A stretch of DNA of 64,000 nt from Cyclina sinensis (GCA_012932295.1 JAAONU010000001.1:27442550-27506549), one strand, 5' to 3'; positions 46,430 to 58,530 are shown, numbered from the stretch's first letter. Numbers and translations are program-made. The notes: a model not told the origin generated them from the sequence alone.

Positions 46430-47305
46430 AAACAAAAAAGCAGGTCAGTATGTAAATGTCAATGTCACATAAGGTCAAAGAGGAAATCTGCGTGTGCAAT
46501 TATAAGAATGAATCAAATTTCCACCCTGTAGCTGCAAAAACAAGAAAATGGGTCAGTAGATCAAGATCAATGTTTGCTAAGATTAATTGAAAACTACATG
46601 CAAAATTATAATAATAGTTAAAACTTCAATACTTCATTAAAAAAAAGAAAGTAGGTCAGTGGCTCAAGGTGAGTGCCAGCTAAGGCCGAAGTTGTAATCC
46701 GCATGCAAAATTGTAAGTATAGTTCAAAATTGCCATACTGTTGCTGCAACAAGAAAATAGGGTAGTAGGTCAAGGTATATGTCGGCTAAGACTAAGTTGA
46801 AAACTACATGCAAATTATAAGAAAAGTTCAAATTTCCATACTTTAGCTTCGAAAAAGGAAATGGGTCAAGGTCAGTGTCAGCTACGGTCGAAGTTGTAAT
46901 TCGCATGCAAGATTATAACTATAGTTCAAATTTCAATACTGTAGCTGCAAAAACAAGAAAGTAGGTCAGTAGGTCAATGTCACCTAAGGTCAAAGATGAA
47001 ATCTGCGTGCACAATTTTAAATATGATTCAAAATTCCTCCCTGTGGCTGCAAAAACAAGAAAATAAGTCAGCAGGTCAAGGTCATATTGGCGAGGTCCAA
47101 ATTTAAATCTACATGCAAAATGATAAGTATATTTCAAATATCCATATTGATACTTAAAAAAACGAAGGAGTCGGTCAACAGGTCGAGGTAAATGACGGCT
47201 AAGGCTACATTTAAAATCTGGATGCAAATTTATCAGTATAGTTCAAATTTCCATAATTTAGCTTCAAAAACAAATAAGAAGGTCAACAGGTCAAGGTAAA
47301 AAAGG
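46430..47305 (+). repeat. ~104-bp tandem array, about 8 units
   Basis: Units contain GTAGCTGCAAAAACAAGAAA, A(A/G)TAGGTCAGTAGGTCAAGGT, GT(C/G)..CTAAG, an AAGTTG(T/A)AA block, CGCATGCAA and ATTATAA.TATAGTTCAAATTTCC. The GCTGCAAAAA-like cores lie near 46532, 46636, 46740, 46846, 46943, 47045, 47153 and 47260. The array abuts the 750-bp repeat directly. Confidence 0.87.
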
Positions 47306-47334
47306 ATTTTTTCCATATAAGTCTATATAAATTG

Positions 47335-47680
47335 AGTGACCTCGCCATCCCCCAAGTGAGGATCAATTTAGACCCTCGGTGTTAATTTGTGTAAACTTTA
47401 ATTTAAACCCAAGGGACGTAAATTTTTCAAACCTGGTGGAGGTTTACTAAACAATGCTAAAATATATAATTTTCAAGGCATACAGTTTCAGTCAGGAAGA
47501 GTTTCAAAGCTTTCCGTGTACAACATTATGTAAAACAAGTGACTACCGCCCTACAGGAGTCGATTTTTGGGGTCTAATGTTTCACAAATATTTCATGTTA
47601 CTCAAATATGGCCTTTGTGGTGGGGTCAATTTTTCACTCTTAAAGATATACTCCAGACAACCACAATGTACAAAGGGAAG
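47335..47680 (+). repeat. CAATTTTGACC-family units
   Basis: About two diverged units: GAGTGACCTCGCCATCCCC, GAGGATCAATTTAGACC, GGTGGAGGTTTACTAAACAATGC and ACAGTTTCAGTCAGGAAGAG. Confidence 0.75.
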
Positions 47681-47689
47681 ATAATGAGA

Positions 47690-47868
47690 AAACTAGACAA
47701 GATGTGCAATGCACATACTCTAAATGTCCTCTATCATCATATGACGTTTTAAGTAAATCCCTCCATTAGTGTTTGAGTTATACTCTGAACAAAACCGGAC
47801 AGACGTACGGACGGACGGACAGACAGACAAGTCGCCGACAATATGCTCTTTCTTCGCGGAGCATAAAA
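47690..47868 (+). repeat. Hairpin-ended (GGAC)n dispersed repeat
   Basis: CTAAATGTCCTCTATCATCA, ATTAGTGTTTGAGTTATACT and GTACGGACGGACGGACAGAC are followed by AGTCGCCGACAATATGCTC, then TTTCTTCGCG and GAGCATAAA, where ATGCTC pairs with GAGCAT. Confidence 0.85.
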
Positions 47869-48868
47869 ATATGTCATAGAACCATGATACACAATATTTT
47901 TCTGATAGGTCAAAAGATCCTCAAATACTGTTCTCTGCCAAGATTGTAGCGCACTCGTGTTTTAATTACCATATTCTAAAGCTTGTGGAACACTTGAATT
48001 TATGTTGCTTCATTTATTAATGAGGTATGCAAGTGAAAAGGCGCTTAAGTTATTCATTTCATCTGTTTCTATGATGTGATGACAATTAAATGTCGCATTA
48101 ATAGCTCAGGACGATAAAATTATCAATCAAAAAGTTTGTGTCAGTTTGATATGGAGACTTATGTCAATGTCGATAGAAGAGCTTTCATATTTTTAAGTAA
48201 GGTCAGATCGAAGTTGCTGATCTCATCAACTTAGAAGAAACAAATTAAGTGTATCTTCATCAATATTGGCTCAAACATATGTACGTACAAGCTACACGCA
48301 TGCGACGTACTACAGTGCAATCTTAAACAATTTGATTTTAATAGATTACTAGAATTACAACTAATACATACTTGATATAGTATTCCGATAACTTGCACAT
48401 GAAATGAGCCCAGAGAAAGTTAAAGTTAAATTTACATAAAGTGACTATGGAGTAAACAATATAATCATTATTAGTATAATGACTTCACATTTCCGCTTTC
48501 TTGTTTTCTGGCAGAAACCATACAGGCCATTTGATACATCTGACATAGAAGTTTGAACATCATATCTATATGAACAAAACAAAATACAATATCAGTAAGC
48601 TTGTATTGGAGATGGAGCTAAGCCCGTATTGATGTGACCAAAATTATTGTAATTAATCGGATTTTTCTTAAAACATTCGATCAGATTTCAAGATGTTACT
48701 GATTAGTCTTAGTAATTAGAGGGTTTAAATATCAATAAAATCACCGGGGATCTAAATACCATAACTCTGTCAAAACCAGGAGCGTAATATCTTTAATTCT
48801 CCAGTAAGAGGCAAATTTAAATACTGTTCTGTTAAGAAGAAAAACGCGAATACTTCGACCCCTGAAAT
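47869..48868. other. No recognisable feature
   Basis: AT-rich; nothing supported. Confidence 0.4.
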
Positions 48869-49566
48869 AAATGGCTTTCATGCCTTTGGACTTTTGGCAG
48901 CCAACGCACAAAATCAGACAATCATTTCGAAGTAAGACCAACAAAACTTTAATTAAATATATCATTGTGGATATAAGGTCTATATTTATTACTTGTGTTT
49001 GTTTAAGCTATAATTATGTACATTTACTGAAACCAAAACTCTGAAACGGATGATACATCATATTATAAAATTGGGAACAAAGCGTGCACTTCAATGCCGT
49101 TTATTCTAGAACGTAAACAAACATATCTCAAACACATTTTGTTCAATCAGTTTCAAGTAATTTACGTGTTAACAGTCGATATTCATAAGAATTCATCAAA
49201 AGTTAGGTAGGTAAACTAAATGGCTTTTATGCCTTTGGACTTTTGGCAGCCAACGCACAAAATCAGACAATCATCTCCAAGTAAGACCAATAAAACTTTA
49301 ATCAAATACATTATTGTAGATATAAGGTCCATATTTATTACTTGTGTTTGTTTAAACTATAATTATGTACATTTACTGAAACCAAAACTCTGAAACGGAT
49401 GATACATCATATTATAAAATTGGGAACAAAGCGTGCACTTCAACGCCGTTTTTGCTAGAACGTAAGCAAATACATCTCAAACTGATTTTGTTGAATCAAT
49501 TTCAAGTAATTTGTTTGTTAACAGTCGATATTCATAAGAAATTAACCAAGAGGTAGGTAGGTAAAC
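48869..49566. repeat. 349-bp tandem duplication (2 copies)
   Basis: Copies 48869-49217 and 49218-49566 both start AAATGGCTTT.ATGCCTTTGG and end with GGTAGGTAAAC. They differ at only a few tens of positions by eye and are equal in length, so the duplication is recent relative to other repeats here. No gene or exon is recognisable inside. The 3' boundary AGGTAGGTAAAC may be the site of slippage. Confidence 0.92.
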
Positions 49567-52094
49567 ACCTGTTGTAAAACACATCAGTCAAAAAACAGCA
49601 AGGTAATGCACTGTTTGGTACAATAATAATATCTTTGGAACATTTTAGATAGAGAAAATTTCATATTTATTACGTGTTTAAGTAGGCAGATAATTAACTT
49701 CTGTCTAACCCGATCATTACCATTCATGTACTACTTATGATATTTGTATTTATTTATCGAACTCCTGTAAAAGTCAAAGTTCTGAACCAGAGTAACTTCG
49801 AGATGACCATAGGTAAGTATTACAATGAAGGACAATATAATATATTTGATTTTACTTTGTTTTTTAGCGTAGCTGTTTAACGTATAACGGGATGATGACG
49901 AAAGACAATGGCGAATGAACATTTGCACGATTTAAACTGTCTGAGATCCCTTTATTGAGTTAAAATCGTAACGTATCATTGTTTGTTGAGATTACTAATA
50001 GCTGAAATATATGTAATGTTATGTTTGAATGAAGTATTGTGACTGAATAACAGTTTTTTTTTTATAATTACATTGTTGTTTCATTAAAAGCTTTTCAAAG
50101 ATGCCCATTAAAATCTGTCGACTTATATAAATACCAGTACGATAAAGTTAATAGTTGTAAAAATGAGGGCAAAGTATTGTGAAAGGAATATATAGGTAAA
50201 AGGTTTCTTTTTAAGGCCTACGTTTGACCGGATTTTTTTTTTTTTTTTTTTTTATTTGACATTTCTAGTTTGTTCTCTAAGACAATATTATTCCGATAAA
50301 ATCCTACAGTTTAATGTTCAGTCTCTTTAAAAGAAAATTTGAGTAACTGACTTATGCAGATTTTTGTGAACAGGCAAATAACTCGTTAACAAAACAGAAT
50401 CATTCCGTAGCTTTAAACCTTAAAAATCCGAAAATAGTAAAAAGTGGTTCTTGCAATTCTGCTCTGAGTGATATAGAATCTATATCCGTCACATTTTGAG
50501 TGATACGGAATATATCTGACTGATAGGGTTAGCATAAAATAAAGCTGTATTAAAATCGATTTTACATTTGTAACGAATGAAATTATTGGATACACACTCT
50601 TCAGCTGGAGAAGGAAGTTTGCCATTGGTTTAAAGTATTGATGTTCTGAAACTTTTGGGCAAAATTCGTAATTTTTAGTTTAATTGCCCCTTGAAACAAT
50701 GAAATAATGAAAGCATTAATACAGTCGTTAATTAAGTATCAAAACGTTTCAACCATGAACAATTATACTTAATGGAATGAATATAAAAATAATTATGACA
50801 AAAATAAATTTATTTTACTGAAAATGATTTTGACACTTTTATCATTAAACTCAACATTGTTTTGTTTGTAGCCTAAACTGTTATGGACATAGGACATTTG
50901 ATTACGTGTTAAATGTTAGCCAATGTCCGAAAACTACTCTAATGGAACATTCATTTTGTACAGCATCTACGCCGAATATCTTTTTTAAAGATTTTTCATG
51001 TTAAATATTGTTCTGTACTGGTTATTTTTAGCGTGTTTAAAATTTTTATATTTCCCTAACCAAAAGGGTGTTTCGGAAAATCCATTCCATGCGTAATTAT
51101 TTGTCTAAGACGACTGTGAAAATACTGCAGTGAGTAGGCTATAGTGATAATGTATGTTATGTTAATTACGTCTGTTTCCAACGTTTTTATTCAAAAATGT
51201 TAAATGATGGTAGCTATTCCGAATATAAGTGCCCGAGATAAAAGAAAATAAAACACCTATGAAAATTATCTGTTTTGCATTATCGTTTTATTTTTCGTTT
51301 CTAAAACAACAACAACAACAAAAAGTGGCAACCAAAAAAAAATATTCACTTGTATATCTGTACCTTGTTCGTATGACTGCAACTAATATTTGTATATTAC
51401 GTATCTATGAAACGCTTCTTTTGCTTTTGTTATGTGCATTAATATTAATTAAATTAATTTCACGCATGCAGTATATACTTCAAATGTATTTAAGTTTGTA
51501 ATCAGCTTTTCAAGTAAGCGTTCTTTATGACCAACCAACATGTAACGTGAAGTTTTATAAAGAGCTGTACAAATGGAGAAAAAAAAGTTGATGTTAAGAT
51601 TTGGAAATGAAAACTGATATTTCGAAATGAGAAGAAGGCAATAACAAAAGGAAGAGAAAGATTTTCATTTCTAGAGCAAAAACATCCCATTTCATTATTC
51701 TACTGATATAATTATGCAGCTAAATTTCAGATTGATATTACTTGTGAAACAGAAGAACTGTCTTGCCGGCATACCATACATTGTCATTGTACATCGTACA
51801 ATATACTTTATATTGATCTATTGTTTGCAGGAGATGCAATTAAACGTTTATTATTTTACTCGTATCGACAGTTGGTAATAAACATATTTTCTCTTTTGTC
51901 ACTTATTCTCGTCGTTTATTTATTATTAATGGAGATATACCATGCTCTAGAGTATGGGTTTTCTCATAATTATTATGAAATGGCTGTTTCACATCTCTGT
52001 TAAAAGTTCTTTAACGATTACTCGGGTTCAAAACGACTGCCCTGAAACAAATAACAGGCCCTTTACTCGTATCAAATCAATTATTTAATAACAC
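49567..52094. other. Mostly unassigned; T21 tract
   Basis: A pure T21 run lies at 50233-50253 and a short (CAA)4-5 at 51307-51320. About 49640-49700 shares TTATTACGTGTTTAAGTAGGCAG-type sequence with about 53405-53450. A strong-looking 3' splice site (TTGTTTGCAG at 51821-51830) has no convincing exon after it. Confidence 0.4.
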
Positions 52095-52099
52095 ATAAT

Positions 52100-52645
52100 A
52101 AAACAAGAACTGTCACTGTAAGATGACAATGCCCCCAAAATGGTACTTTGGCTTTGGACTGAGGACCAGTCATTCAAGGGTCAAGGTCAAATAAATATAG
52201 GTCAGTGGGAAGGTCTTCTCCACAGGGGTGTCGTGTCCAAGTATGAAGTAAATCTTTCTAATAAGGAGGTTATGGCCAAGGTTAAAGTTTTTGGACAACT
52301 CAGTCTTCAACGTAAAGGTCATTCAGGGGTCAAGGTCAAATAGATATAGGTTAGTGGAAAAGTCTTGTCCAAAGGGGTGTTGTGTCCAAGTATGAAGTAA
52401 ATCCACTTACTAATAAAGAAGTTAAGGTTAATGTTAAAGTTTTTGGACAATTGGATCTTCAAGGTGGAGGTCATTCAGGGGTCAATGTCAAATAAATATA
52501 GGTCCATGGGAAAGTCTTGTCCAAAAGGGTGTTGTTTCCAAGTATCAAGTAAATCCACTTACTAATAAGGAAGTTATGGCCAATGTTTATGGACGGACGG
52601 ACTGACAGTTCAAAAACTATATGCCTCCCTTCGGGGGCATAAAAA
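52100..52645 (+). repeat. Dispersed repeat with three ~145-bp units
   Basis: It opens AACAAGAACTGTCACTGTAAG and TGACAATGCCCCC. Then come three units (about 52172, 52317 and 52463) of GGTCATTCAGGGGTCAAGGTCAAATA, TGTCCAAGTATGAAGTAAAT, CTAATAAGGAAGTTATGGCC and GTTTTTGGACAA. It ends with GGACGGACGGACTGACAG and hairpin TATGCCTCCCTTCGGGGGCATA. The frame at 52140-52343 is a by-product. Confidence 0.88.
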
Positions 52646-53574
52646 TATTTAATGTTTTTTTAAGAATTATTTAGTAACACATAATATAAGTCATTATATA
52701 AGACATTATGTTCACGAAGATACAGCACGAAAATGTTATTAAACAGCTACTGTACATCTCATATTCGAGCTGTCATATTAGGGACATTTTCAGTGCCACT
52801 TTATCAATTTGATCGTAGTTAGTTGCCAATCGTTATTGACATTTTTATTACTATAAGACGTCATAACCACAAATGAGCTCACGAATAACGACACAGAAGC
52901 AACAGAAATGCTCAAGTGCACATTCCTAACGGAACATTATTGATCAATTAATTTTCTGGCAATACCATCTTACTCCAGATGCTGTGCTTGAGATGTTCTA
53001 TACAGTTTAATTTATCATTTTTTCATAATTCTAATGAAAACAAATAAAGTAGTTATATAAATATATATATAGTCGATGAAATATCCAGACTTCATCATTA
53101 GATATTTATTTGACGGCGACAATTTGAAAGTAATCACACGAATCAGTTACTGGATAATTAAGAATTACCATTTGTCCTCTGCTTACGTCATTGAATAGGA
53201 GGGTGCAGGTTTCAATGAAACAGCGGGTGAAAGAATGCACATTAATATCTGTTATGCAAAAGCTCAAGTAAACATGTCTCAAATTCTTATTTCGTTTTTT
53301 TCTTTTCTCAATCAATGGACAAGACGGAAGATAAATATGGTTACACGCAGCAAAACCATGTACTATGAAACCTTACGCAATAAATATGTTCGGCACATAC
53401 TTTGAGAGAAAATTCTATGTTTATTACGTGTTAAAGTGTGCAGCTAATTAACTTTCATAACATTTTAATGATCAATTACTCTTCGACGTCTGCTTTTATT
53501 ATGATTGAATGTGTGTTTGTACTTAAAAACTTTAAAAATATTTGAATATGTAGTTAATATCTAACTTCTCTTTT
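52646..53574. other. No recognisable feature
   Basis: AT-rich; a short (TA)n lies near 53060-53070. Confidence 0.4.
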
Positions 53575-53830
53575 GATGCCTCCGAAGGAGGGCATATAGT
53601 TTTTTTATCTGACCGTCTGTCTGTCCGTCCGTACGAAAATTTATCATTGCCCTTAACTTCCTTATAAGTAAATGGATTTACTTCATACTCGAACACAACA
53701 CCCCTTTCAACAAGACCTTCTATCTGACATACACTTATGTGACCTTGATCTCTGAATTACCTTGATATCAAAATTATCATTTCAAAAAATACTTAACTTC
53801 CTTATTAGTAAATGGTTTTACTTTTTTAAG
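53575..53830 (-). repeat. Inverted copy of the hairpin-ended repeat
   Basis: ATGCCTCCGAAGGAGGGCATATAG followed by GTCTGTCTGTCCGTCCGTAC is the reverse complement of the end of the copy at 52100. It continues with TTACTTCATACTCGAACACAAC and CAAGACCTTC, matching the inner unit. Two opposite copies about 0.9 kb apart therefore form a large inverted pair. Confidence 0.85.
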
Positions 53831-54004
53831 ATTCTATGTATGATTTGTCCTAGAACGAAGTAACTTTGACAGGGCGATAAATAAGTAATACAACGAAGAC
53901 AATCTGTATTGAACAAGCCCGTGTTTAATATTAACTTGATCTCGCCTTGACGCTGTTTTTTAAAAGGCACCGGATAGAAAAGGTTCGCACCAGTAAAGAA
54001 AGCT

Positions 54005-54420
54005 GTTTTTGTTATCCCTCGCCGTAGGCGGAGGGATATAGTTGTGGCGTTGTCCGTCTGTATGTCCGTCCGATTGCACGGAGTCACAAGTTGGATACGG
54101 TTGAGAATTTTTAAATGAAATTTATTGAAGATGTTTTCTTCTGTAGGAAAATGTGGTCAAGCAATTATCACTCACATAGATCCTGGATCACCAGAGTTAT
54201 GACTCTTTGTTTGCTTAAATGTCAAAAAGCTGACCATCTGGTCTGATCTTGGAAACGGTTTAGAATTTTTACATAAAATTTCTAGCAATTGTTTACTACG
54301 AAAGGGAAATTAAGCTCTGAAAGTATAACTCACAGTGTCTAAGGAACACCAGAGATATGGCCTTTTGTTACCAAAATTTCAAGTCATTTTAATTTTTCTG
54401 TGTCTTGGAAACTTTTTCTA
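54005..54420 (-). repeat. Hairpin-ended repeat with CCGTCCG tract
   Basis: It begins TATCCCTCGCCGTAGGCGGAGGGATATAG (imperfect hairpin), then GTCCGTCTGTATGTCCGTCCG and a body with two diverged units each ending in CACCAGAG.TATG(A/G)C. Orientation is as for the copy at 53575, on a different body. Confidence 0.75.
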
Positions 54421-54744
54421 CTTTTTCAATAAATAATGATTTTTATCAGCAAAGAGCGCTTATACACGTTAAAATCTATCAGGCTCTCCATGTTGAATCC
54501 AGAGTTAAAATTTAAAAAAAAACCGAAAGTCCTTAGCCATACTTTAGAAATATACTTTAATGTTATACTCTTATTGAAAATAATCTTAAACTTGTTAAGT
54601 CCATCAGACATTATTTGTTCAAAAACAAGTAATGACACTTGAATTTATCAAACATAGATATATTTCGGCTTATGTTGCACTCTGGGCAGACAAATATGAC
54701 TAAAAGGTATGTGTCTTGAATACAGCTCACTTTATGGACTTTCA

Positions 54745-55390
54745 AACATATTATCTCCCGCCAATAGACGAGGGATATTGTTTAGCATTGTCCCTGTGTC
54801 CGTCCGTTTCCCTTTACCCATCTGGTGCCATAACTCCTAAAGAGTTTACACGGATTTATTTGATACTTAATGGGATTATCTATAAAAATAGGGGAACAAT
54901 ATAAAAAAAAACCATGAAAAATCATTTTGCTATCCACAGAGAATAAAACTTTATAGGAGAATTCTTTACATGGACCTCTACCAAAGTTATTCAAAAAATT
55001 ACATTCTGTGACGAACTCTGGTTCCTGTAGAAACCAAAACTGAAAAATATGAAATCATAAAGCCTACAGCAATAATATTTGGTATATGGCACCTCTTGTG
55101 GTCATGTACCAATATGGTAAAAATAATGGATCAGAAATAGCCACGCTCTTGGGGTTGAAAGTTTTAAAAAGGGTTTTACTGGAAAATAAGAAGGAATACT
55201 TCTCCAAAATCACAAGGCCTAGGACTTAGATATTAGGCATGTGACAAGGTCTATTAGTCCTTTAAAAAGAGTATTCAAACTATGCCCCTGGTAGCAGAAA
55301 TGACAATATCCTGGTGGTCCAAAGTTTTATACAGAGTTATAAGAAAATCAGGATAAATATTCTTTCAATTCACAAGGCCTTTAGCTAAGG
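54745..55390 (-). repeat. Further inverted dispersed-repeat copies
   Basis: CCCGCCAATAGACGAGGGATATTG and GTCCCTGTGTCCGTCCG start a copy at about 54757. From about 55010 to 55390 the body consists of inverted CAATTTTGACC-family units (CACAAGGCCTAGGACTTAGATA, TTCAAACTATGCCCCTGG). Confidence 0.68.
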
Positions 55391-55830
55391 TTTTGTCATA
55401 GGTGAAGACATAAAGATGTTACGTTGTCTGTCGGTCGGTCCATAAAGTTTTATAACTTAGTAAATGATGAATGAATGATATCATCATGAAACTAAACATG
55501 AATTATCATTCTGGGATGCACATGCACAAAGCTAGTTCTGATCAGAGCAGAAATACGTGTACCAAAATTGAGGCCCTTCTGTTATTTCTTTATGCAATAT
55601 AATTAAGTGGGTCATATCGATAATTTTAGGTATTCTCCATTTTCTTCACCAGAACGGCTTTGCCTAGCGTACCGAAACGTTTTCATCAGAGGGATATAGA
55701 TTTTTCGCTGTCTGCCTGCCAGTCCAACCTTATGTCCGTCTATCTGGTCCAACAACTACATAACCAAAGGATGGAAATTCATGAAATTTGACACTTTTGA
55801 CAATTTTGTATTGTCCATCTGTTCAACTCT
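55391..55830 (-). repeat. Fragments of inverted dispersed repeats
   Basis: TGTTACGTTGTCTGTCGGTCG (about 55418) and TCAGAGGGATATAGATTTTTC with CTGTCTGCCTGCCAGTCC (about 55686) mark two more partial copies. Confidence 0.6.
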
Positions 55831-57069
55831 AACAATATGTACAGTTTAGAATATTGCACAATGGCTCAACAACAGTTCTCATATTTGAAAACTGCAGAGC
55901 TGAAGTGAAAAAGTATCTTATGATATTTTCATATTAGAAAAAAGCTTACATCATATCCAAAAAGTAATGAGCATTTTACGGCAGGGATATACATTTAATG
56001 AACTTGCTTGTTCTCTCCTGAATTTGTTCATTTAACGAAGTGAAACATGGAAGACTAGAACTCGCTGATATGTTTTACGGTCGATTCCTGTGAGTCTATT
56101 CATTTAATCTTTATCGAATTACCCCTAGTCGATGACCTTATTTTATTATAAGGTGATAATTCCATGAATGACGTACATTCTAATGGAAGTTTGTATTTTG
56201 CTTCCCCGTCAGCATCGACGACTTAGGAATATTGCCTGTTCTAATAGTACTTATTCTTGAATAAAGCGATTCGACTTGCAATGGTGACATCTGACCCTTT
56301 CTACTGGCCCGAAAATCAACAAATGAAATGCAGTACTGGAAGTTCTTTTTATTTGTTATTTAGTGTTTTCTTCATCTCACGTACCAACAAAACTATTCGA
56401 ATAATGCATTCCCTGTGAAAATGCTTTTCAGCAACGACCTTGAATAGATTGCAATATGTATTACGCTTATTTATTTGTTACTGATAATTTACAAACTTCA
56501 AACAGCTTTCAAGTAATCTAATGTTAAACAATTAATCGATTATTTGCTGTTACATAACTGACTGTATTTAGAAACACCCATGAGAATAATTTTGTTATTA
56601 CTTGTTCTCTTCTGAGAAAAAAAAATGTAGCACTAATTTAGCTTATATATTAAACCTTACATGTCTAAATGATGCTTCTTTTGTTGTAATTATCATCATT
56701 ACATGGCAAACATTCCATTTCATGAGTACAGTTTGAAGCTCAGAAATATTTTTAGATTCTAATGAGTATTTCATGATCAGACGGGATTTAACATTAGTTG
56801 GAAGTTACATTGCTATCCAAACGAATAGTCAGTGTTTATATTTGATTAGGAAAACTGATTTTTAATGTGCAAAAGAATCTAACCATAAAAGAAATGCATT
56901 ACCAGTGTGAAAACAAACATGTTTGACATAATTGTTTCGCTGTTCTGCACCTGATATATATTGACGGTATGCCATAAATATAAAGAGATGGAAGCACCTA
57001 AGAGCTTAAGGAATGAAAAGCATTAAAGACAATTTACAGTTACTTAGTGTTCCAATAACCACTTAGGTA
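55831..57069. other. No recognisable feature
   Basis: AT-rich; nothing supported. Confidence 0.4.
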
Positions 57070-57370
57070 TCTATTAGTATGTATGGACAGACAGACAGAG
57101 GGAAGGAAAAACAGCCGGATGGGCAACGGCAATCTATCCCTCCACTTGATATAGTTAATTTTGACCTAAGGGACATAATATGAACAATCTTGGTAAATGG
57201 TCTACTTGAGGGTGCCTGACATCAAATTACAAATCTCAAGCAGTTTAAGAAAAGAAAATTTTCAAAAATTTTCCTACATAACTGTATATAAGCCTCCCGA
57301 TAGAGGGTAGAGGTTAACTCGACAATGCTATACACGAAACATCAAATCTCTACTCCTTATGGTTAATGAG
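57070..57370 (+). repeat. GGAC tract plus CAATTTTGACC-family units
   Basis: TATGGACAGACAGACAGAGGG, GGCAACGGCAATC, AATTTTGACCTAAGGGACATAAT and a second unit start near 57295. Diverged. Confidence 0.65.
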
Positions 57371-57481
57371 TAATTGGCTGCATTAAGTTTTGCACGATGT
57401 TGACGACGAAAACCTCAGTGACCATAATAACGACTGTTTCTACGAAAACAGAAAAGCTAACCTGGTTAAATCACATCGTTA

Positions 57482-57530
57482 GCTATAAATGCACTGGAAG
57501 TACAGAACTACAGTTCACACTTCAGTCACG
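57482..57530 (+). promoter_or_regulatory. TATA and initiator-like pair
   Basis: CTATAAATGC (about 57483) is followed some 28-40 bp later by initiator-like ACAGTTC and TTCAGTCACG. This is a fair core-promoter match, but no open frame or known gene follows on the plus strand. It could belong to the retrotransposon remnants next to it. Confidence 0.25.
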
Positions 57531-57686
57531 TGTACTCGCGTACTTTGTTTGATTTTACGTTCTTCTTTTGCTTTTTGCTTAACGGTCATTCTTTCTGATA
57601 CTCTGCCATAAAGACCATTGAGGTGTTCCGAAATCTTGCAAGCTTTTTGAAATTTCTGACTGCAGTTTCAACCTTATCTACCGAAA

Positions 57687-57995
57687 TTAACGTACAGGGT
57701 AAAGGGTTTGCTGAGTACTTAAGAAATTTCCTATCCGTAGGGGTTTGTAATTAATAAAAGTGAAAATTGATCTTGCAACAGATCCGCAGCCTGATTCAAA
57801 GAAGCATTCGTTTGGCTCAACTAGTCCTTCTTTGAATCCAAGACTCATCTTTCTTGCCTGTGACAAAACTCTCCGAACGGGTTGGTATATCTGTCTGCTC
57901 AGCATGAAAGATTCTACATGTGCAGCTGAGTTCAAATTCTTGACTCTTATAAGACATTTTTTTGCTTTATATTTACTTATTACTTTTAATGTCAA
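57687..57995 (-). pseudogene. Open frame next to gag relic, unknown
   Basis: A 102-residue minus-strand frame lies downstream of the gag relic (58281-58530) in the same orientation. It has no zinc knuckle, no protease D(S/T)G and no recognisable motif. It may be a degraded continuation of the same element or chance. The plus-strand frame 57760-58065 is its shadow. Confidence 0.2.
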
Positions 57996-58280
57996 GTCAA
58001 TACCTCATACATCATCAACATCTATTCAGCTTCTACTGCAGTCATTGGGCAATAAATGCTATTGAAGGTGATGGAAAGTTCTGAGCGCACAAAAACTTTC
58101 AGATTTTCCCTTTGTGCGTAAACTAACGATACACGGATAACTTAGAGCGTATGATTTTCATGTATAGCGCCCCACACATTAGTAGTTATCATTAAGTATT
58201 TAGAAAATAAGTTCTTTCATCTGTCCCAAATCTTCCGTTTTAAGTCCACAGTCGACATTTGTAGTTGGCAAGTGCTCTTG

Positions 58281-58530
58281 TAGCATTATCTCTGCTCTAT
58301 GAAATGCCTCTAATTCGACTGCTTAGCGAAATGAATAATTTTAGTCCACGGGCCTTGCCTGCTTGATTTTCAGTCTCACATCACTGTTGAACATAATGAA
58401 CTGCTCATTCCCCAGTGTTTCACGGACGTCCGTTGGTGCACTTGCATTTGCAAGGTTTGTAAGGCGTTGAATATTTTGTCAAAGCTCAGTCATAGGTTCT
58501 CTAGCCTTTTGTTTTCTGTCTTTTCACTAA
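58281..58530 (-). pseudogene. Ty3/Gypsy-type gag relic
   Basis: On the minus strand, QNIQRLTNLANASAPTDVRE, then TLGNEQFIMFNSDVRLKIKQ, then ARPVD and, past two stops, AVELEAFHRAE. This series (RL..LA....P.DVRE.L...QFI....D..LR..I.QA.P..L..A...AVELEAF..AE) is the conserved end of the gag capsid region in many animal Ty3/Gypsy elements. Upstream KARE-PMTEL continues it after a one-base shift. Two in-frame stops and a frameshift show that it is dead. No protease, reverse transcriptase or integrase is recognisable nearby. Confidence 0.78.

Noticed and set aside
50223..50260. Poly(T) run flanked by TTTGAC on both sides as a retrocopy insertion
   Set aside because: Nothing lies between the short direct repeats except the T21 run, so there is no inserted gene body.
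51821..51880. Splice acceptor TTGTTTGCAG followed by an exon
   Set aside because: The acceptor is good, but no frame after it has a plausible donor, domain or codon pattern.
52140..52343. A 67-residue coding frame
   Set aside because: It lies wholly inside a three-unit dispersed repeat and is not kept in the other two units.
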